A stretch of 5,782 bases of DNA, taken from JBOFFI01 sp051657245. Its GTDB lineage: Bacteria; Pseudomonadota; Alphaproteobacteria; Holosporales; JBOFFI01. The translations under genes were made by a program, and so were the position numbers. Under the pieces are notes generated by a model, which was not told the DNA's origin, did not search any database, and was given only the letters and a program-made list of their open reading frames with translations. Within the stretch, counting starts at the first letter, position 1. Each line of letters opens with the position of its first letter. Positions 5,781-5,782 of the stretch are shown here, piece by piece. The stretch covers positions 1-5,782 of the forward strand of contig JBOFKI010000024.1 in assembly GCA_051657245.1 (NCBI GenBank), written 5' to 3'.

Positions 5781-5782
5781 GG

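Overview
The window looks like chromosomal DNA of an alphaproteobacterium, perhaps a host-associated one with a moderately AT-rich genome. This rests on the alphaproteobacterial look of the gap product and of the tRNA-Phe gene, the strongly AT-rich spacers, and two exported proteins of no familiar housekeeping kind. Assignment to a host-associated lineage (for example the Holosporales or Rickettsiales side of the class) is inference; no marker gene in the window settles it.

Layout from left to right. Positions 1-286 carry no gene but hold three copies of a short GC-rich palindrome (unit about 25 bp, 8-bp perfect stem, 4-base loop) plus a half copy. Positions 287-1306 (minus) encode a complete class I glyceraldehyde-3-phosphate dehydrogenase. 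Positions 1394-4408 (minus) encode a 1004-residue exported protein with an intact Nudix box near its N terminus and about 750 unrecognised residues behind it. It lies upstream of gap on the same strand, 87 bp apart. Positions 4409-4638 are an AT-rich spacer with two candidate rightward promoters. Positions 4639-4714 are a complete tRNA-Phe (GAA) gene with encoded CCA. Positions 4693-5625 (minus) encode a 310-residue putative lipoprotein whose last codons lie antisense inside the tRNA gene. Positions 5626-5782 are AT-rich upstream DNA with an inverted repeat and a possible divergent promoter for a gene beyond the window.

The genes do not form an obvious pathway. gap and tRNA-Phe are housekeeping genes; the Nudix protein and the lipoprotein look like accessory envelope or secreted proteins inserted around them. 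Base composition agrees: by rough hand count gap is about 55% G+C, the Nudix gene 36-46% depending on the part, the lipoprotein gene about 36%, and the spacers lower still. I see no CRISPR array, transposase, integrase, toxin-antitoxin pair or recognisable defence system. The items most worth a second look are the very large exported Nudix protein, the T13/A9 homopolymers at the start of the lipoprotein gene, and the lipoprotein/tRNA overlap.
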